A DNA stretch of 56,103 bases from Sphingomonas echinoides (lineage in GTDB: Bacteria > Pseudomonadota > Alphaproteobacteria > Sphingomonadales > Sphingomonadaceae): NCBI RefSeq assembly GCF_029623395.1, contig NZ_JAPYKK010000029.1, positions 1 to 56,103 on the forward strand, given 5' to 3'. Position numbers and translations under genes: made by a program. Below the pieces are notes generated by a model that had not been told where the DNA came from, searched no databases, and worked only from the letters and a program-made list of their open reading frames with translations. The number at the start of each line of letters is the position of its first letter. The stretch's first letter is position 1. Below, piece after piece: positions 48,400 to 56,103 of the stretch.

Positions 48400-49694
48400 T
48401 GAAGTCGAAGCGAATAGACCGCGAGTTCGGCTTGCTGTTCGTCGTCATGCTGACGATCGCGGCGGGGAACACCGCGTTGCAATCGGTGCTCCCCGCGCTC
48501 GGGCGGTCGCTGCGCGTGCCCGACAGCGCGGTGGCGGCGGCGTTCTCGGTTTCCGCCTTGTTGTGGGTGATCGCCGCACCGTTCTGGGCACGACGGTCCG
48601 ACCGGCACGGGCGGCGCGCGATGATCCTGCTCGGGGTCGGCGGGTTCTGCGTGTCGCTGCTGGTGTGCGGGGTGTTCCTTGCCGCGGGGATCAACGGCTG
48701 GATCGGCGGGACGACCGCGTTCGTCTGCTTCATCCTCGGGCGGCTGATCTATGGCACCTTCGGTTCGGCTGCGCCGCCCGCGGTCCAGGCACTGGTCGCG
48801 GGCAACACGACGCGCGCCGAACGAACCAAGGCGCTGACGTTGCTCGGCTCCGCGTTCGGGCTCGGGACCATCCTCGGGCCGACGATCGCGCCGTTCCTCG
48901 TGCTTGGGACGATCGCCGGGGTCGAGATCGGGCTGTCCGGCCCCGCCTTCCTGTTCGCGCTGTTCGGGCTGGGCGTGTGGGTCGCGGTGCGACGGTTGCT
49001 CCCCAACGATCTGCATCCGGATGGGGCGACGCACGGCGCAGCCAACGCCTATCCCTCGATCGGCGGGCAAAGCGGGGGCGCCAGCATCGTCGCCGCGATC
49101 GAGCCGACGGTCGAACAGCATGCCGAACAGGTCGGGTATCGCGACCCGCGGATCCGGGCGTGGCTGATCGCGGGACTGGTTTCGGGTCATGGCCAGGCGA
49201 TGACCGGGCAGGCGATCGGGTTTCTGGTGATCGACCGATTGCACCTCGCGCCCGCAGAGGCGCTCCAGCCGACCGGAATCGTGCTGATGATTGGCGCGCT
49301 CGCGGCGCTGCTGGTGCAATGGGGGATCATCCCCAACCTCGACCTGCGCCCGCGCGCGATGATGCTGGTCGGGCTAGCGATCGCGGCGGTCGGCTGCGCG
49401 CTGACCGGAGTGGCGACGTCGCTTTATACGATCGCCTGTGCCTACGCGCTCGCGTCGGTCGGGTTCGGATTCACCCGGCCTGCCTTCACCGCGGGCGCAT
49501 CGCTCGCGGTCGGACACAATGCGCAGGGGTCGGTCGCGGGCAAGGTGACGTCGGTCAACGGCGCGGCGTTCGTGCTCGGACCGTCGATCGGCGTTGGGCT
49601 GTACGAGGCGCAGCATGCGCTGCCGTATCTGGTCGCGGGCGCAGCGATGATGGCACTGTTCGGCTATGCCTGGGTGCGATTGCGCGAGCAATGA
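48399..49694 (+). CDS. MFS transporter, drug/H+ antiporter type (431 aa)
   Basis: Twelve-helix major-facilitator protein. The loop 2-3 motif is FWARRSDRHGRRAMILLG, close to the GxLaDrxGrkxxl consensus, and the helix-5 antiporter motif reads GLGTILGPTIAPFL. A charged middle loop of about 50 residues (NDLHPDGATHGAANAYPSIG) lies between helices 6 and 7. ATG 48399 overlaps the PLD stop by one base; GTG 48396 is the alternative. Its substrate is unknown; it may export a lipid or drug in connection with the upstream gene. Confidence 0.85.
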   Translation: MKSKRIDREFGLLFVVMLTIAAGNTALQSVLPALGRSLRVPDSAVAAAFSVSALLWVIAAPFWARRSDRHGRRAMILLGVGGFCVSLLVCGVFLAAGINGWIGGTTAFVCFILGRLIYGTFGSAAPPAVQALVAGNTTRAERTKALTLLGSAFGLGTILGPTIAPFLVLGTIAGVEIGLSGPAFLFALFGLGVWVAVRRLLPNDLHPDGATHGAANAYPSIGGQSGGASIVAAIEPTVEQHAEQVGYRDPRIRAWLIAGLVSGHGQAMTGQAIGFLVIDRLHLAPAEALQPTGIVLMIGALAALLVQWGIIPNLDLRPRAMMLVGLAIAAVGCALTGVATSLYTIACAYALASVGFGFTRPAFTAGASLAVGHNAQGSVAGKVTSVNGAAFVLGPSIGVGLYEAQHALPYLVAGAAMMALFGYAWVRLREQ

Positions 49695-49858
49695 TCCTCC
49701 CTTCCCTGGAAGGGAGGGGATCGAGGGGTGGGTCGGCCCGTTATCGAACGCTACGCCCGACCGCAGGCCAACCCAGTGTCGGGTCGATGATGCCCCCGGC
49801 ATCATCTGGACAGCGCGGGGCGCTGTCCACCCGACACTCTTTTCAGGGAGGGGATTAG
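49692..49858. repeat. Composite palindromic repeat with two-hairpin module
   Basis: The gap between the MFS and CDC48 genes holds C-rich arms (CTCCCTTCCCTGGAAGGGAG) and, at 49775-49838, a module bounded by AGTGTCGGGT and ACCCGACACT. Inside it are hairpin A (49786-49794 with 49798-49806, loop CCC) and hairpin B (49808-49816 with 49820-49828, loop GGG). The module at 18968-19031 has the same plan with different stem sequences. Confidence 0.85.
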
Positions 49859-49863
49859 GAGGG

Positions 49864-52146
49864 TTAGCGCGCTTCTTCCTTTGCACGCGGCGGGAAGGCG
49901 AAGCCGATCGGCTGTAGCGCGGTCGCATCCTGTTTCAGCCGCGCCGACATCGCCTCATATTCGCGTTCGAGCTCGGGCGTCACCGATGCCCGCGAATTGC
50001 CAAGCGCGGTTTCGAAATGCGCCATGGTGACGTGGTTGACCGTCATCGATTCGCGCAAAGCCGCAAGCCCCGCGCGGCGCACCACGTCCTCGAGATCCGC
50101 GCCGGTGAAGCGATCGGTCCGCCCCGCCACAACGTCGAGATCGACGTCATCGGCCAGGGGCATCTTGCCGGTCTGGATCGTCAGGATGCGCTTGCGCCCT
50201 GCCCGGTCCGGCACGCCGACATAGACCAGTTCGTCGAACCGGCCCGGACGAAGCAACGCCGGGTCGATCAGATTAGGCCGGTTGGTCGCGCCGATCACGA
50301 CGACCGACTGGAGTTCCTCCAGCCCGTCCATCTCCGCGAGGATCGTGTTGACCACCCGCTCGGTCACCTGTGGTTCACCCCCGCCACTGCCGCGCGCAGG
50401 GACCAGCGAATCGAGCTCGTCAATGAAGATGACGCACGGCGCCACCTGCCGCGCGCGCGCGAACAGCTTGGCGATCTGCTGCTCGCTCTCGCCATACCAT
50501 TTGCTCAGCAGGTCGGACGATTTGGTCGCGATGAAATTGGCCTGCGCCTCGCGTGCGACCGCCTTGGCGAGCAGCGTCTTGCCGGTGCCCGGCGGGCCAT
50601 ACAGCAGGAAGCCCTTCGCCGGTCGAATCCCCAGGCGTCGGAACGCCTCGGGGTTCTTGAGCGGAAGCTCGACGCCCTCCTTGAGCCGCATCTGCGCCGA
50701 ATCGAGCCCGCCGACATCGTCCCAGCGGACGCGCGGAGCCTCGACCATCACTTCGCGCATCGCGCTCGGCTGGACGCGCTTCAATGCATCGAGGAAATCC
50801 TCGCGCGTGACTGCCAGCGTATCGAGCACTTCGGGCGGGATCGTGCCTTCGGACAGGTTGAGCCGCGGCATCAGCTTGCGCACCGCTTCGATCGCAGCCT
50901 CGCGCGCGAGCGCCGCAAGGTCAGCGCCGACGAAGCCATAGGTCGTCCGCGCAAGTTCGCCGAGATCGACCTTGTCGCCGAGCGGCATGCCGCGCGTGTG
51001 AATGCCGAGAATCTCGCGCCGTCCACGCTCGTCGGGAACGCCCACGACGATCTCGCGGTCGAACCGGCCGGGACGCCGCAGCGCCTCGTCGATCGCCTCG
51101 GGGCGGTTGGTCGCAGCGATCACGACGACGTTGGCGCGCGCTTCCAGCCCGTCCATCAGCGTCAGCAACTGCGCGACGAGGCGCTTCTCCGCCTCGCCCG
51201 ACACTTGCCCGCGCTTCGGCGCGATCGAATCGATCTCGTCGATGAACACGATCGACGGCGCGGCCTTGGCGGCTTCCTCGAACACCTGGCGCAGCTTGCC
51301 TTCGGATTCGCCGTACGCCGACCCCATGATCTCGGGCCCGTTGATCAGGAAGAATTCGGCCGCGGATTCGTTGGCGACCGCGCGCGCAAGGCGGGTCTTG
51401 CCGGTTCCGGGTGGGCCATGCAGCAACACGCCCTTGGGCGGATCGACGCCCAATCGCTGGAATAGCTCGGGATAGCGCAGCGGCAACTCGACCATCTCGC
51501 GGAGCTGGTCGATCGTCGGGCCCATCCCGCCGATATCGTCATAGGTGACATCGGCGCGGCGCGCTTCCTTGGGCTCCTCATATTCGGGGCGAAGTTCGAT
51601 CTCGGTCGTCTCGTCGACATGCACCACGCCCTTGGGGACGGTCGAAATCACCGCGAGACGAATCTCCTGCAGCGCATAAGCGGGCGCGCGCAGCATGTTC
51701 TGGACACCCGGCGGCATGTTGTCGACGCGTTGCTGCCCTGCGGTAGCAACGACGTCGCCCTGGCACAAAGGCCGTCCGAAGAAGGTGCGCTTGAGCGCGT
51801 TGGAAGACCCCTGCAAACGGAGGTTCTGTTGTGCAGGTGCGAACACGACGCGAGTCGCGGCCTTCGACTCGACCTTGCGCAGTTCGACGAAGTCGCCCGA
51901 CCCGACTCCAGCATTTGCACGCTGGAGGCCATCAATCCGGATGATCTCGAGTCCCTCGTCCTCGACATAGGGTGCGACCGCGCGCGCCGGCGTGGTCGAC
52001 TTGCCGACGATCTCGATGACGTCGCCCTCGCCAATGCCGAGAGCCGCGAGCATCGACCGCGGAACATGCGCAAGACCACGCCCGCTATCTTCGGCGCGCG
52101 CGTTGGCGACCTGTAATTTCCGAACAGGCGCATCGACTTCCGCCAT
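49864..52146 (-). CDS. CDC48/p97-family double AAA+ ATPase (760 aa)
   Basis: An archaeal/eukaryotic-type unfoldase, present in only some bacteria. The N-terminal double-psi barrel ([20 protein letters not shown], then [13 protein letters not shown]) is followed by two AAA+ modules. D1 has [17 protein letters not shown] near residue 245, Walker [16 protein letters not shown] and the arginine-finger region [20 protein letters not shown]2 has [20 protein letters not shown] near 519 and [19 protein letters not shown]. The D2 pore loop is KWYGESE; D1 has AYGESE. ATG 52146 has AGGA 6 bases before it; 52149 is closer to the ribosome site. No proteasome or ubiquitin-like gene is nearby, so the adaptor and protease are unknown. 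Confidence 0.94.
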   Translation of the reverse strand: MAEVDAPVRKLQVANARAEDSGRGLAHVPRSMLAALGIGEGDVIEIVGKSTTPARAVAPYVEDEGLEIIRIDGLQRANAGVGSGDFVELRKVESKAATRVVFAPAQQNLRLQGSSNALKRTFFGRPLCQGDVVATAGQQRVDNMPPGVQNMLRAPAYALQEIRLAVISTVPKGVVHVDETTEIELRPEYEEPKEARRADVTYDDIGGMGPTIDQLREMVELPLRYPELFQRLGVDPPKGVLLHGPPGTGKTRLARAVANESAAEFFLINGPEIMGSAYGESEGKLRQVFEEAAKAAPSIVFIDEIDSIAPKRGQVSGEAEKRLVAQLLTLMDGLEARANVVVIAATNRPEAIDEALRRPGRFDREIVVGVPDERGRREILGIHTRGMPLGDKVDLGELARTTYGFVGADLAALAREAAIEAVRKLMPRLNLSEGTIPPEVLDTLAVTREDFLDALKRVQPSAMREVMVEAPRVRWDDVGGLDSAQMRLKEGVELPLKNPEAFRRLGIRPAKGFLLYGPPGTGKTLLAKAVAREAQANFIATKSSDLLSKWYGESEQQIAKLFARARQVAPCVIFIDELDSLVPARGSGGGEPQVTERVVNTILAEMDGLEELQSVVVIGATNRPNLIDPALLRPGRFDELVYVGVPDRAGRKRILTIQTGKMPLADDVDLDVVAGRTDRFTGADLEDVVRRAGLAALRESMTVNHVTMAHFETALGNSRASVTPELEREYEAMSARLKQDATALQPIGFAFPPRAKEEAR

Positions 52147-52245
52147 CATCTTTCCTTTGCGAGACCCGCTGTTGAGCGCGCAAGATAGGAAGTCGGTTCC
52201 GCGAATGCGAGACGACGCTCGGGGGGCGGTTGGCGGACAACAGAC

Positions 52246-52275
52246 AAAAAAAGGGCCGACCCCGAGGGATCGGCC
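52246..52275 (-). terminator. Intrinsic terminator on the minus strand upstream of the CDC48 gene
   Basis: GGCCGA (52254-52259) pairs with TCGGCC (52270-52275) with further C/G pairing inside, followed on the minus strand by CC(C) and TTTTTTT. It points towards the CDC48 gene, yet no minus-strand gene ends here. It therefore marks either the end of a small RNA or an attenuator in the CDC48 leader. Confidence 0.7.
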
Positions 52276-52312
52276 TTGAAAGTTTTAGGAGAGGATGCCT
52301 GAAAGGCACCGT
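52246..52312 (-). ncRNA. Candidate small RNA with anti-Shine-Dalgarno segment
   Basis: Read on the minus strand, a short hairpin (TGCCT-TTC-AGGCA, 52308-52296) is followed by the single-stranded stretch TCCTCTCCT (52295-52287), complementary to a strong Shine-Dalgarno sequence, and then by the terminator at 52275-52246. Hairpin, CU-rich seed and terminator are the layout of several alphaproteobacterial trans-acting sRNAs. A TTGCAA / ATTTAG pair near 52342-52314 could be its promoter. The alternative is a leader of the CDC48 mRNA with attenuation, or only a chance terminator. Confidence 0.35.
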
Positions 52313-52431
52313 CTAAATGCACCGCAGCAGATTATGTTGCAAGTGCGAAAGGATTGGTCGCGATTGCGCTTTCTGCAATCAACCTTATCTATTGCATGTG
52401 TAACGCGTCGCCCCCCTGCATCGCCCGACGG

Positions 52432-52450
52432 GATGGTGCGTCGCACCATC
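52432..52450. promoter_or_regulatory. Perfect 19-bp dyad upstream of the lysR gene
   Basis: GATGGTGCG-T-CGCACCATC is a perfect inverted repeat with 9-bp arms, 22 bases before the chosen lysR ATG. LysR-type regulators commonly bind dyads with T-N11-A near their own start, and this contains such a spacing. It may instead be a stem in the mRNA leader. Confidence 0.55.
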
Positions 52451-52472
52451 TATGGAAGAAGAGGCATCCGAT

Positions 52473-53363
52473 ATGCGGCGCCTGCCACCACTGACCGCAA
52501 TCGAAGCCTTTGTGCAGGTCGCGCGCACCGGATCGATCAAGGCCGCCTCGCAGGAACTCGCGCTGTCGCCCCCGGCGCTCAGCCGTCGCATCCAGGCGCT
52601 CGAACGCTTCATCGGCCGTCCCTTGTTCGAACGTCGCCATCAGGCGGTCGTGCTCAACGCGGACGGCGACCGGCTGCTCCAGCAAATCGCCCCTGCGCTC
52701 GACCAATTGTCGGATGCGGTCGAAGTGATGACGAGCAATACCGATGTTGTGCGGCTGCGCCTCGGTATCCTGCCGCTCTACGCGTCACAACGGTTGTTTC
52801 CTCGACTCGGGGAATTGCGGACGCGTCATCCCGAGCTGCATCTCGATATCGATACGAGCACGCACAACATCTCGCGCCTGGGCGAGGGTCTCGACGCGGT
52901 GATTGCGCTGGCGCGCGACATTGATCCAGCGCTGTATTCCCGACGGCTCGATCGGAACCAGGTCTATGTCATTGGGGCGAAGGCGTTGATCGAAGGACCC
53001 GACCCCGTCGTCCGGCCGGACCAGCTCTCCGGGCTGACTGCGCTCGTCCATCGCGAAATGCCCGATACGTTCAGCGCATGGCGCGCCGCAGCGGGGCTGA
53101 CCGATCTCGAGCCGCTCGCGGTCGACCATTTCGATTCGGGCGCGTTGATGCTGGAAGCGGCAGCCCAGGGTCTGGGCATCGCGTTCATGCACGAAAGCCA
53201 TTTCGCCGAGGCAAAGGACCCGCGGATCGTGCGGTTGTTCGATATCTCGGTGGAGAGTCCGTACAGCTATTGGTTCGCGTGCCGCCCGCGGGCGTTGACG
53301 CAAAAGCCGGTGAAGCTGTTCCACGACTGGCTGATCGCAACGATCGCCGATCCCAGCGTGTAA
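52473..53363 (+). CDS. LysR-family transcriptional regulator, GcvA-like (296 aa)
   Basis: The N-terminal winged helix (PPLTAIEAFVQVARTGSIKA, ASQELALSPPALSRRIQALE, GRPLFERRHQAVVL) is typical of the GcvA/AmpR-like LysR branch. The effector domain begins near 85 with LRLGILPLYASQRLFPRL and ends with YSYWFACRPRALTQKPVKLF. ATG 52473 is chosen because AGAGG lies 8 bases upstream; the in-frame ATG 52452 has none and abuts the dyad. The divergent partner is the CDC48 gene 326 bases away, with the candidate sRNA between them. The target is unknown. Confidence 0.9.
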   Translation: MRRLPPLTAIEAFVQVARTGSIKAASQELALSPPALSRRIQALERFIGRPLFERRHQAVVLNADGDRLLQQIAPALDQLSDAVEVMTSNTDVVRLRLGILPLYASQRLFPRLGELRTRHPELHLDIDTSTHNISRLGEGLDAVIALARDIDPALYSRRLDRNQVYVIGAKALIEGPDPVVRPDQLSGLTALVHREMPDTFSAWRAAAGLTDLEPLAVDHFDSGALMLEAAAQGLGIAFMHESHFAEAKDPRIVRLFDISVESPYSYWFACRPRALTQKPVKLFHDWLIATIADPSV

Positions 53364-53367
53364 GTTA

Positions 53368-53473
53368 AGCCCCTCCCCTTCAGGGGAGGGGTTGGGGGTG
53401 GGGAAGTGCCTCGCAGAAAGTTATGCACTGCTGGACTGCCCCACCCCAACCCCTCCCCCGAGGGGGAGGGGCT
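53368..53473. repeat. CCCCTCCCC-type palindromic repeat between convergent lysR and cyclophilin genes
   Basis: The arms AGCCCCTCCCC and GGGGAGGGGCT enclose GTTGGGGGTGGGG, the core GTGCCTCGCAGAAAG, and CCCCACCCCAACCCCTCCCC. The arms and core recur at 18951-19115, and the left part at 1-32. The folding gives a long GC hairpin able to stop transcription from both directions. Confidence 0.85.
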
Positions 53474-53485
53474 AAGACAAGCAGA

Positions 53486-53941
53486 TTAAGCAGCCGTCGC
53501 CTTCAGGATTTTACCCGGCTCGCGCGGAGGCTCGCCCTTCGGCAGCGCATCGATATGCTCCATGCCCGACGTCACCTGACCCCACACGGTGTACTGACCG
53601 TCGAGGAAGCGCGCGTCGTCGAAGCAGATGAAGAACTGGCTGTTCGCCGAGTTCGGGTCGTTAGTGCGCGCCATCGACGCGACGCCACGGACATGCGGCT
53701 CCTTCGAGAATTCGGCCGGGAGGTTGGGCTTGTCCGAGCCGTGCATGCCGGTGCCGGTGGGGTCGCCGCCCTGCGCCATGAAGCCGGGGATGACGCGGTG
53801 GAACACGACGCCGTCATAGAAGCCGTCGTTCGCCAGCTCGGCGACACGTGCGACATGCTGCGGCGCGAGATCGCCGCGCAGCTTGATCACGACATCGCCG
53901 CCATCAAGGGTCAGCGTCAGGGTTTCGGGAAGATCGGCCAT
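53486..53941 (-). CDS. Cyclophilin-type peptidyl-prolyl isomerase (151 aa)
   Basis: Cytoplasmic PpiB-like cyclophilin. The active-site block FYDGVVFHRVIPGFMAQGGD contains the catalytic Arg and Phe, and ANSQFFICFDDARFLDGQYTVWGQV the rest, including the cyclosporin-contact tryptophan. There is no signal peptide from ATG 53941, which follows AGGAG, so it is not the periplasmic form. Confidence 0.94.
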   Translation of the reverse strand: MADLPETLTLTLDGGDVVIKLRGDLAPQHVARVAELANDGFYDGVVFHRVIPGFMAQGGDPTGTGMHGSDKPNLPAEFSKEPHVRGVASMARTNDPNSANSQFFICFDDARFLDGQYTVWGQVTSGMEHIDALPKGEPPREPGKILKATAA

Positions 53942-54068
53942 GTTGGGCTCCTGAAATGGGAATGACGCTGCCGTAGCGATGCAGCGTCGGAGAGGCAAAT
54001 CGCCACCGATTGGCTTTGTTCCCATATCGGGTTAGAGCGCACCCCCGGCGGGCAACAGGAGGTCCATG

Positions 54069-55466
54069 ATGAGCGAGACCGAGCTCCTACCCGAAAACGA
54101 CGGCGCACAACTCGACGAGGACGATCGGCTCAAGCCCGAATTCGTCCGTGCGGTGCTCGATGCGGTCGAGTCCGGTGATGCGGAGGGCGCGCGCGCGCTG
54201 GTCGAGCCGCTCCATCCCGCCGATATCGCCGATCTGTTCGAGCTGACCCCGGCGGATTGCCGCGCGGCGCTGGCGAGCGCGATCACCGACCTGCTCGACG
54301 GCGACGTCTTCGCCGAAATGAACGATTACGTCCGCGAGGATCTGATCGATTCGCTCTCGGCGAGCCAGGTCGCGGATATCGCGTCCGAACTCGACACCGA
54401 CGACGCAGTCGCGATCATCGAGGACATGGAGCCCGCCGACCAGCGCGAGGTGCTCCGCGCGCTCGACCCCGACGATCGCGCCGCGATCGAGGAGGCGCTG
54501 AGCTATCCCGAGGAATCCGCCGGCCGCCTGATGCAGCGCGAGCTGATCGCGGTGCCCGAGCATTGGAGCGTCGGCGACGTGCTCGATTATCTGCGAACGC
54601 ATGACGCGCTGACGACCGATTTCTGGGAAATCTTCGTGGTCGACCCGGCGCACAAGCCGATCGGCACGGTCGCTTTGTCGTGGATCCTGCGGACCCCGCG
54701 CGGGATTGCGATTGGCGACGTGATGCAGCGCGAACAGACGCTGATCCCGGTCGACATGGACCAGGAGGAAGTCGCGTTGCGCTTCCAGAAATACGCGCTA
54801 ATCTCGGCGGCGGTGGTCGATACCGGCGGTCGGCTGGTCGGGATGATCACGGTCGATGACATCGTCCACATCATTTCCGAGGAAGCGGGTGAGGATATCC
54901 TCCGCCTGTCGGGTGCGGGCGATGGCGACATCAACGAACCGATCCTGCTGACGGTGCGGACGCGAATCACCTGGCTGGTGGTCAACCTCGGCACCGCGAT
55001 GATCGCCGCGTCGGTGGTCGGCGCGTTCCAGGGCGAGATCGCGCGCTTTGCGTTGCTCGCGGTGCTGATGCCGATCGTGTCGGGGATGGGGGGGAATGCG
55101 GGAACGCAGACGCTCGCGGTCGTCGTGCGCGCGCTGGCGACCAACCAGCTGACGAGTTCCAACACCGCGCGGATGATCCTCCGCGAATTCCGCATCGCCG
55201 CCGCCAACGGCGCGATGCTCGGCGCGCTGGTCGGCAGCGGAACCTATCTGGCGTTCGGCAACGTCGGGCTCGCAATCGTGATCGCGATGGCGATGGTCAT
55301 CAACAACCTGATCGCTGGGCTTGCGGGCGTGCTGGTGCCGGTGTCGCTGGAGCGCGCCGGAGTCGATCCCGCGGTGTCCTCGGCGGTGTTCGTCACGACG
55401 ATGACCGACGTGATGGGTTTCTTGTCGTTTCTGGGGCTTGCGACGCTGTGGGGGCTTGGCGCCTGA
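54069..55466 (+). CDS. mgtE: Magnesium transporter MgtE (465 aa)
   Basis: Mg2+ channel with cytosolic gating. The acidic N-domain (about 25-125) has MgtE repeats such as PADIADLFELTPADCRAALA. A CBS pair follows (SVGDVLDYLRTHD, IGDVMQREQTLIPVDMDQEE, GRLVGMITVDDIVHIISEEA), then five membrane helices from about 285 with the pore motif SGMGGNAGTQTLAVVVRAL. ATG 54069 is 6 bases after AGGAGG; ATG 54066 is 3 bases after. It runs into DUF1489 25 bases downstream. Confidence 0.96.
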   Translation: MSETELLPENDGAQLDEDDRLKPEFVRAVLDAVESGDAEGARALVEPLHPADIADLFELTPADCRAALASAITDLLDGDVFAEMNDYVREDLIDSLSASQVADIASELDTDDAVAIIEDMEPADQREVLRALDPDDRAAIEEALSYPEESAGRLMQRELIAVPEHWSVGDVLDYLRTHDALTTDFWEIFVVDPAHKPIGTVALSWILRTPRGIAIGDVMQREQTLIPVDMDQEEVALRFQKYALISAAVVDTGGRLVGMITVDDIVHIISEEAGEDILRLSGAGDGDINEPILLTVRTRITWLVVNLGTAMIAASVVGAFQGEIARFALLAVLMPIVSGMGGNAGTQTLAVVVRALATNQLTSSNTARMILREFRIAAANGAMLGALVGSGTYLAFGNVGLAIVIAMAMVINNLIAGLAGVLVPVSLERAGVDPAVSSAVFVTTMTDVMGFLSFLGLATLWGLGA

Positions 55467-55491
55467 CCCTGCCGCGCCCAAATCCACGCTT

Positions 55492-55905
55492 ATGTTGCAT
55501 TTGACCAAGGTTGCGTTCGGCGCGACGAGCCTCGAACACCTCGCCGAACGCCTGAAGCAACGCGCCGCCGACGGACCGGTGTTCCTCACCACGCGCTATC
55601 TGCCCAAACGCCACGAGGAAATCGTCGGTGCGGACGGCAAGGGCGGGTCGCTCTACTGGATCATCAAGCACACACTGGTCGCGCGCTCGCCGATCCTCGG
55701 GTTCGGCGAGGCCGAGGGCGGGCGAGTCGCGATCCACATCGATCCCGCGCTCGTGCTGACCGAAGGCCGCCCCAAGCGCGCGCACCAGGGCTGGCGCTAT
55801 CTCGAGCCGAGCGATGCGCCCGCCGATCTAAGCGACGACGTAGTGGTGGGGGATGCGATGCCGGCGGCGCTCATCGGCAAGCTCGCGGCGTTGGGACTGA
55901 TCTGA
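55492..55905 (+). CDS. DUF1489-family protein (137 aa)
   Basis: A small cytoplasmic protein conserved across Alphaproteobacteria. It opens MLHLTKVAFGATSLEHLAER and contains VFLTTRYLPKRHEEIVG, GSLYWIIKHTLVARSPILGF and RRAHQGWRYLEP-like sequence in standard order. Function unknown. ATG 55492 is the family start; a longer frame overlaps mgtE. It lies 25 bases from mgtE and is probably co-transcribed. Confidence 0.92.
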   Translation: MLHLTKVAFGATSLEHLAERLKQRAADGPVFLTTRYLPKRHEEIVGADGKGGSLYWIIKHTLVARSPILGFGEAEGGRVAIHIDPALVLTEGRPKRAHQGWRYLEPSDAPADLSDDVVVGDAMPAALIGKLAALGLI

Positions 55906-55935
55906 CGCGCACGACGGCCTAACGGCATCTCCTCT

Positions 55936-56103
55936 TTACGGCGTCGCCTCCACCCCGCAGCGGATCGGCCCGGACGCCGTGCGCGAAACCCGGCACGTCG
56001 GCTTGCCGTAGATCGTCACCGCCCCCAGCCCGGTGCTTGTCGCATCGGCGGTGTAGCGTGCGGTCGCCGTGATCGTCCCCGATCCGTCGAGCCGTACGGT
56101 CAG
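55936..56103 (-). CDS. C-terminus of a DUF2807 (head-GIN) protein, cut by window edge
   Basis: On the minus strand 55 codons end in TAA at 55936. They read LTVRLDGSGTITATARYTAD, then ATSTGLGAVTIYGKPTCRVS and RTASGPIRCGVEATP. The G-AVTIYGKPTC and GPIRCG pieces are the typical end of DUF2807/GIN beta-helix proteins, which are usually secreted or envelope-associated. The start lies outside the window. Confidence 0.75.
   Translation of the reverse strand: MTVRLDGSGTITATARYTADATSTGLGAVTIYGKPTCRVSRTASGPIRCGVEATP

Noticed and set aside
52295..52924. Open frame with AGGAGAGG-ATG start on the plus strand
   Set aside because: It looks well initiated, but its translation lacks any domain and runs into lysR in a wrong frame. 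The AGGAGAGG is better explained as the complement of the candidate sRNA seed.

Overview
The window looks like a chromosomal segment from a yellow-pigmented sphingomonad (Alphaproteobacteria, Sphingomonadales). The evidence is high G+C, a crtY-crtI-crtB carotenoid set, a Caulobacter-type TonB-dependent receptor, an alphaproteobacterial LexA box (GAAC-N7-GAAC), a D-mannonate dehydratase carrying every active-site position of the Novosphingobium type, and many short palindromic intergenic repeats. No rRNA, prophage, transposase or CRISPR array was seen. The only tRNA found is tRNA-Gln(CTG).

Layout, left to right. (1) 0.2-2.2 kb: glnK-amtB nitrogen operon behind a near-perfect sigma-54 promoter. 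(2) 2.2-3.9 kb: SOS-controlled imuB without imuA or dnaE2. (3) 4-9.6 kb: an outer-membrane barrel protein, D-mannonate dehydratase, a GFA-fold protein, a DUF2946 + PepSY membrane protein pair that may handle copper or other metal, and a membrane-anchored HTH regulator. (4) 9.6-16.1 kb, minus strand: thiC with a TPP riboswitch, two paralogous Tat-exported ferritin-like proteins, a MipA/OmpV porin, a DUF2141 protein and a sterol-desaturase-family membrane enzyme. (5) 16.3-20.6 kb: crtY-crtI-(LOG)-crtB. (6) 20.8-27.2 kb: HerA-like ATPase, pterin dehydratase, zincin, ccmA-ccmB, and a secreted GH2 glycosidase.

(7) 27.6-43.6 kb is the most unusual part. It holds a radical-SAM protein with an N-terminal SPASM-like domain, a GntR/UTRA repressor, a PhnZ-type HD oxygenase, a Tat-exported phospholipase C with a class-A-like acid phosphatase, and an operon of MFS permease, FAD-dependent amine oxidase and phosphonoacetaldehyde hydrolase (phnX). 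On the other strand lies an operon of TonB-dependent receptor, sulfotransferase, Asp/Asn beta-hydroxylase-like protein, TPR-sulfotransferase and a second Asp/Asn beta-hydroxylase-like protein. Three promoters here carry nearly the same palindrome, CTGG-N6-CCAG (two copies differ at 1 of 16 bases), at the PLC/phnZ-like promoter, the permease-oxidase-phnX promoter and the TonB-receptor promoter. I infer one GntR-controlled regulon for capturing organophosphorus compounds, perhaps phosphonolipids or aminophosphonates: receptor uptake, periplasmic head-group release, inner-membrane import, then oxidative deamination and C-P cleavage. What the sulfotransferases and beta-hydroxylases do in it is unknown, and that is the best candidate here for an undescribed system.

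(8) 44-56 kb is mostly housekeeping: a small acidic protein, tRNA-Gln, ppx/gppA, rlmE, rpoZ, a phospholipase-D-type synthase, an MFS exporter, a CDC48/p97-type AAA+ ATPase (uncommon in bacteria), a possible small RNA, a LysR regulator, cyclophilin, mgtE, DUF1489, and the C-terminus of a DUF2807 protein cut by the window edge. Intergenic gaps carry at least two palindromic repeat families. One contains a two-hairpin module whose stems differ between copies by compensatory changes.
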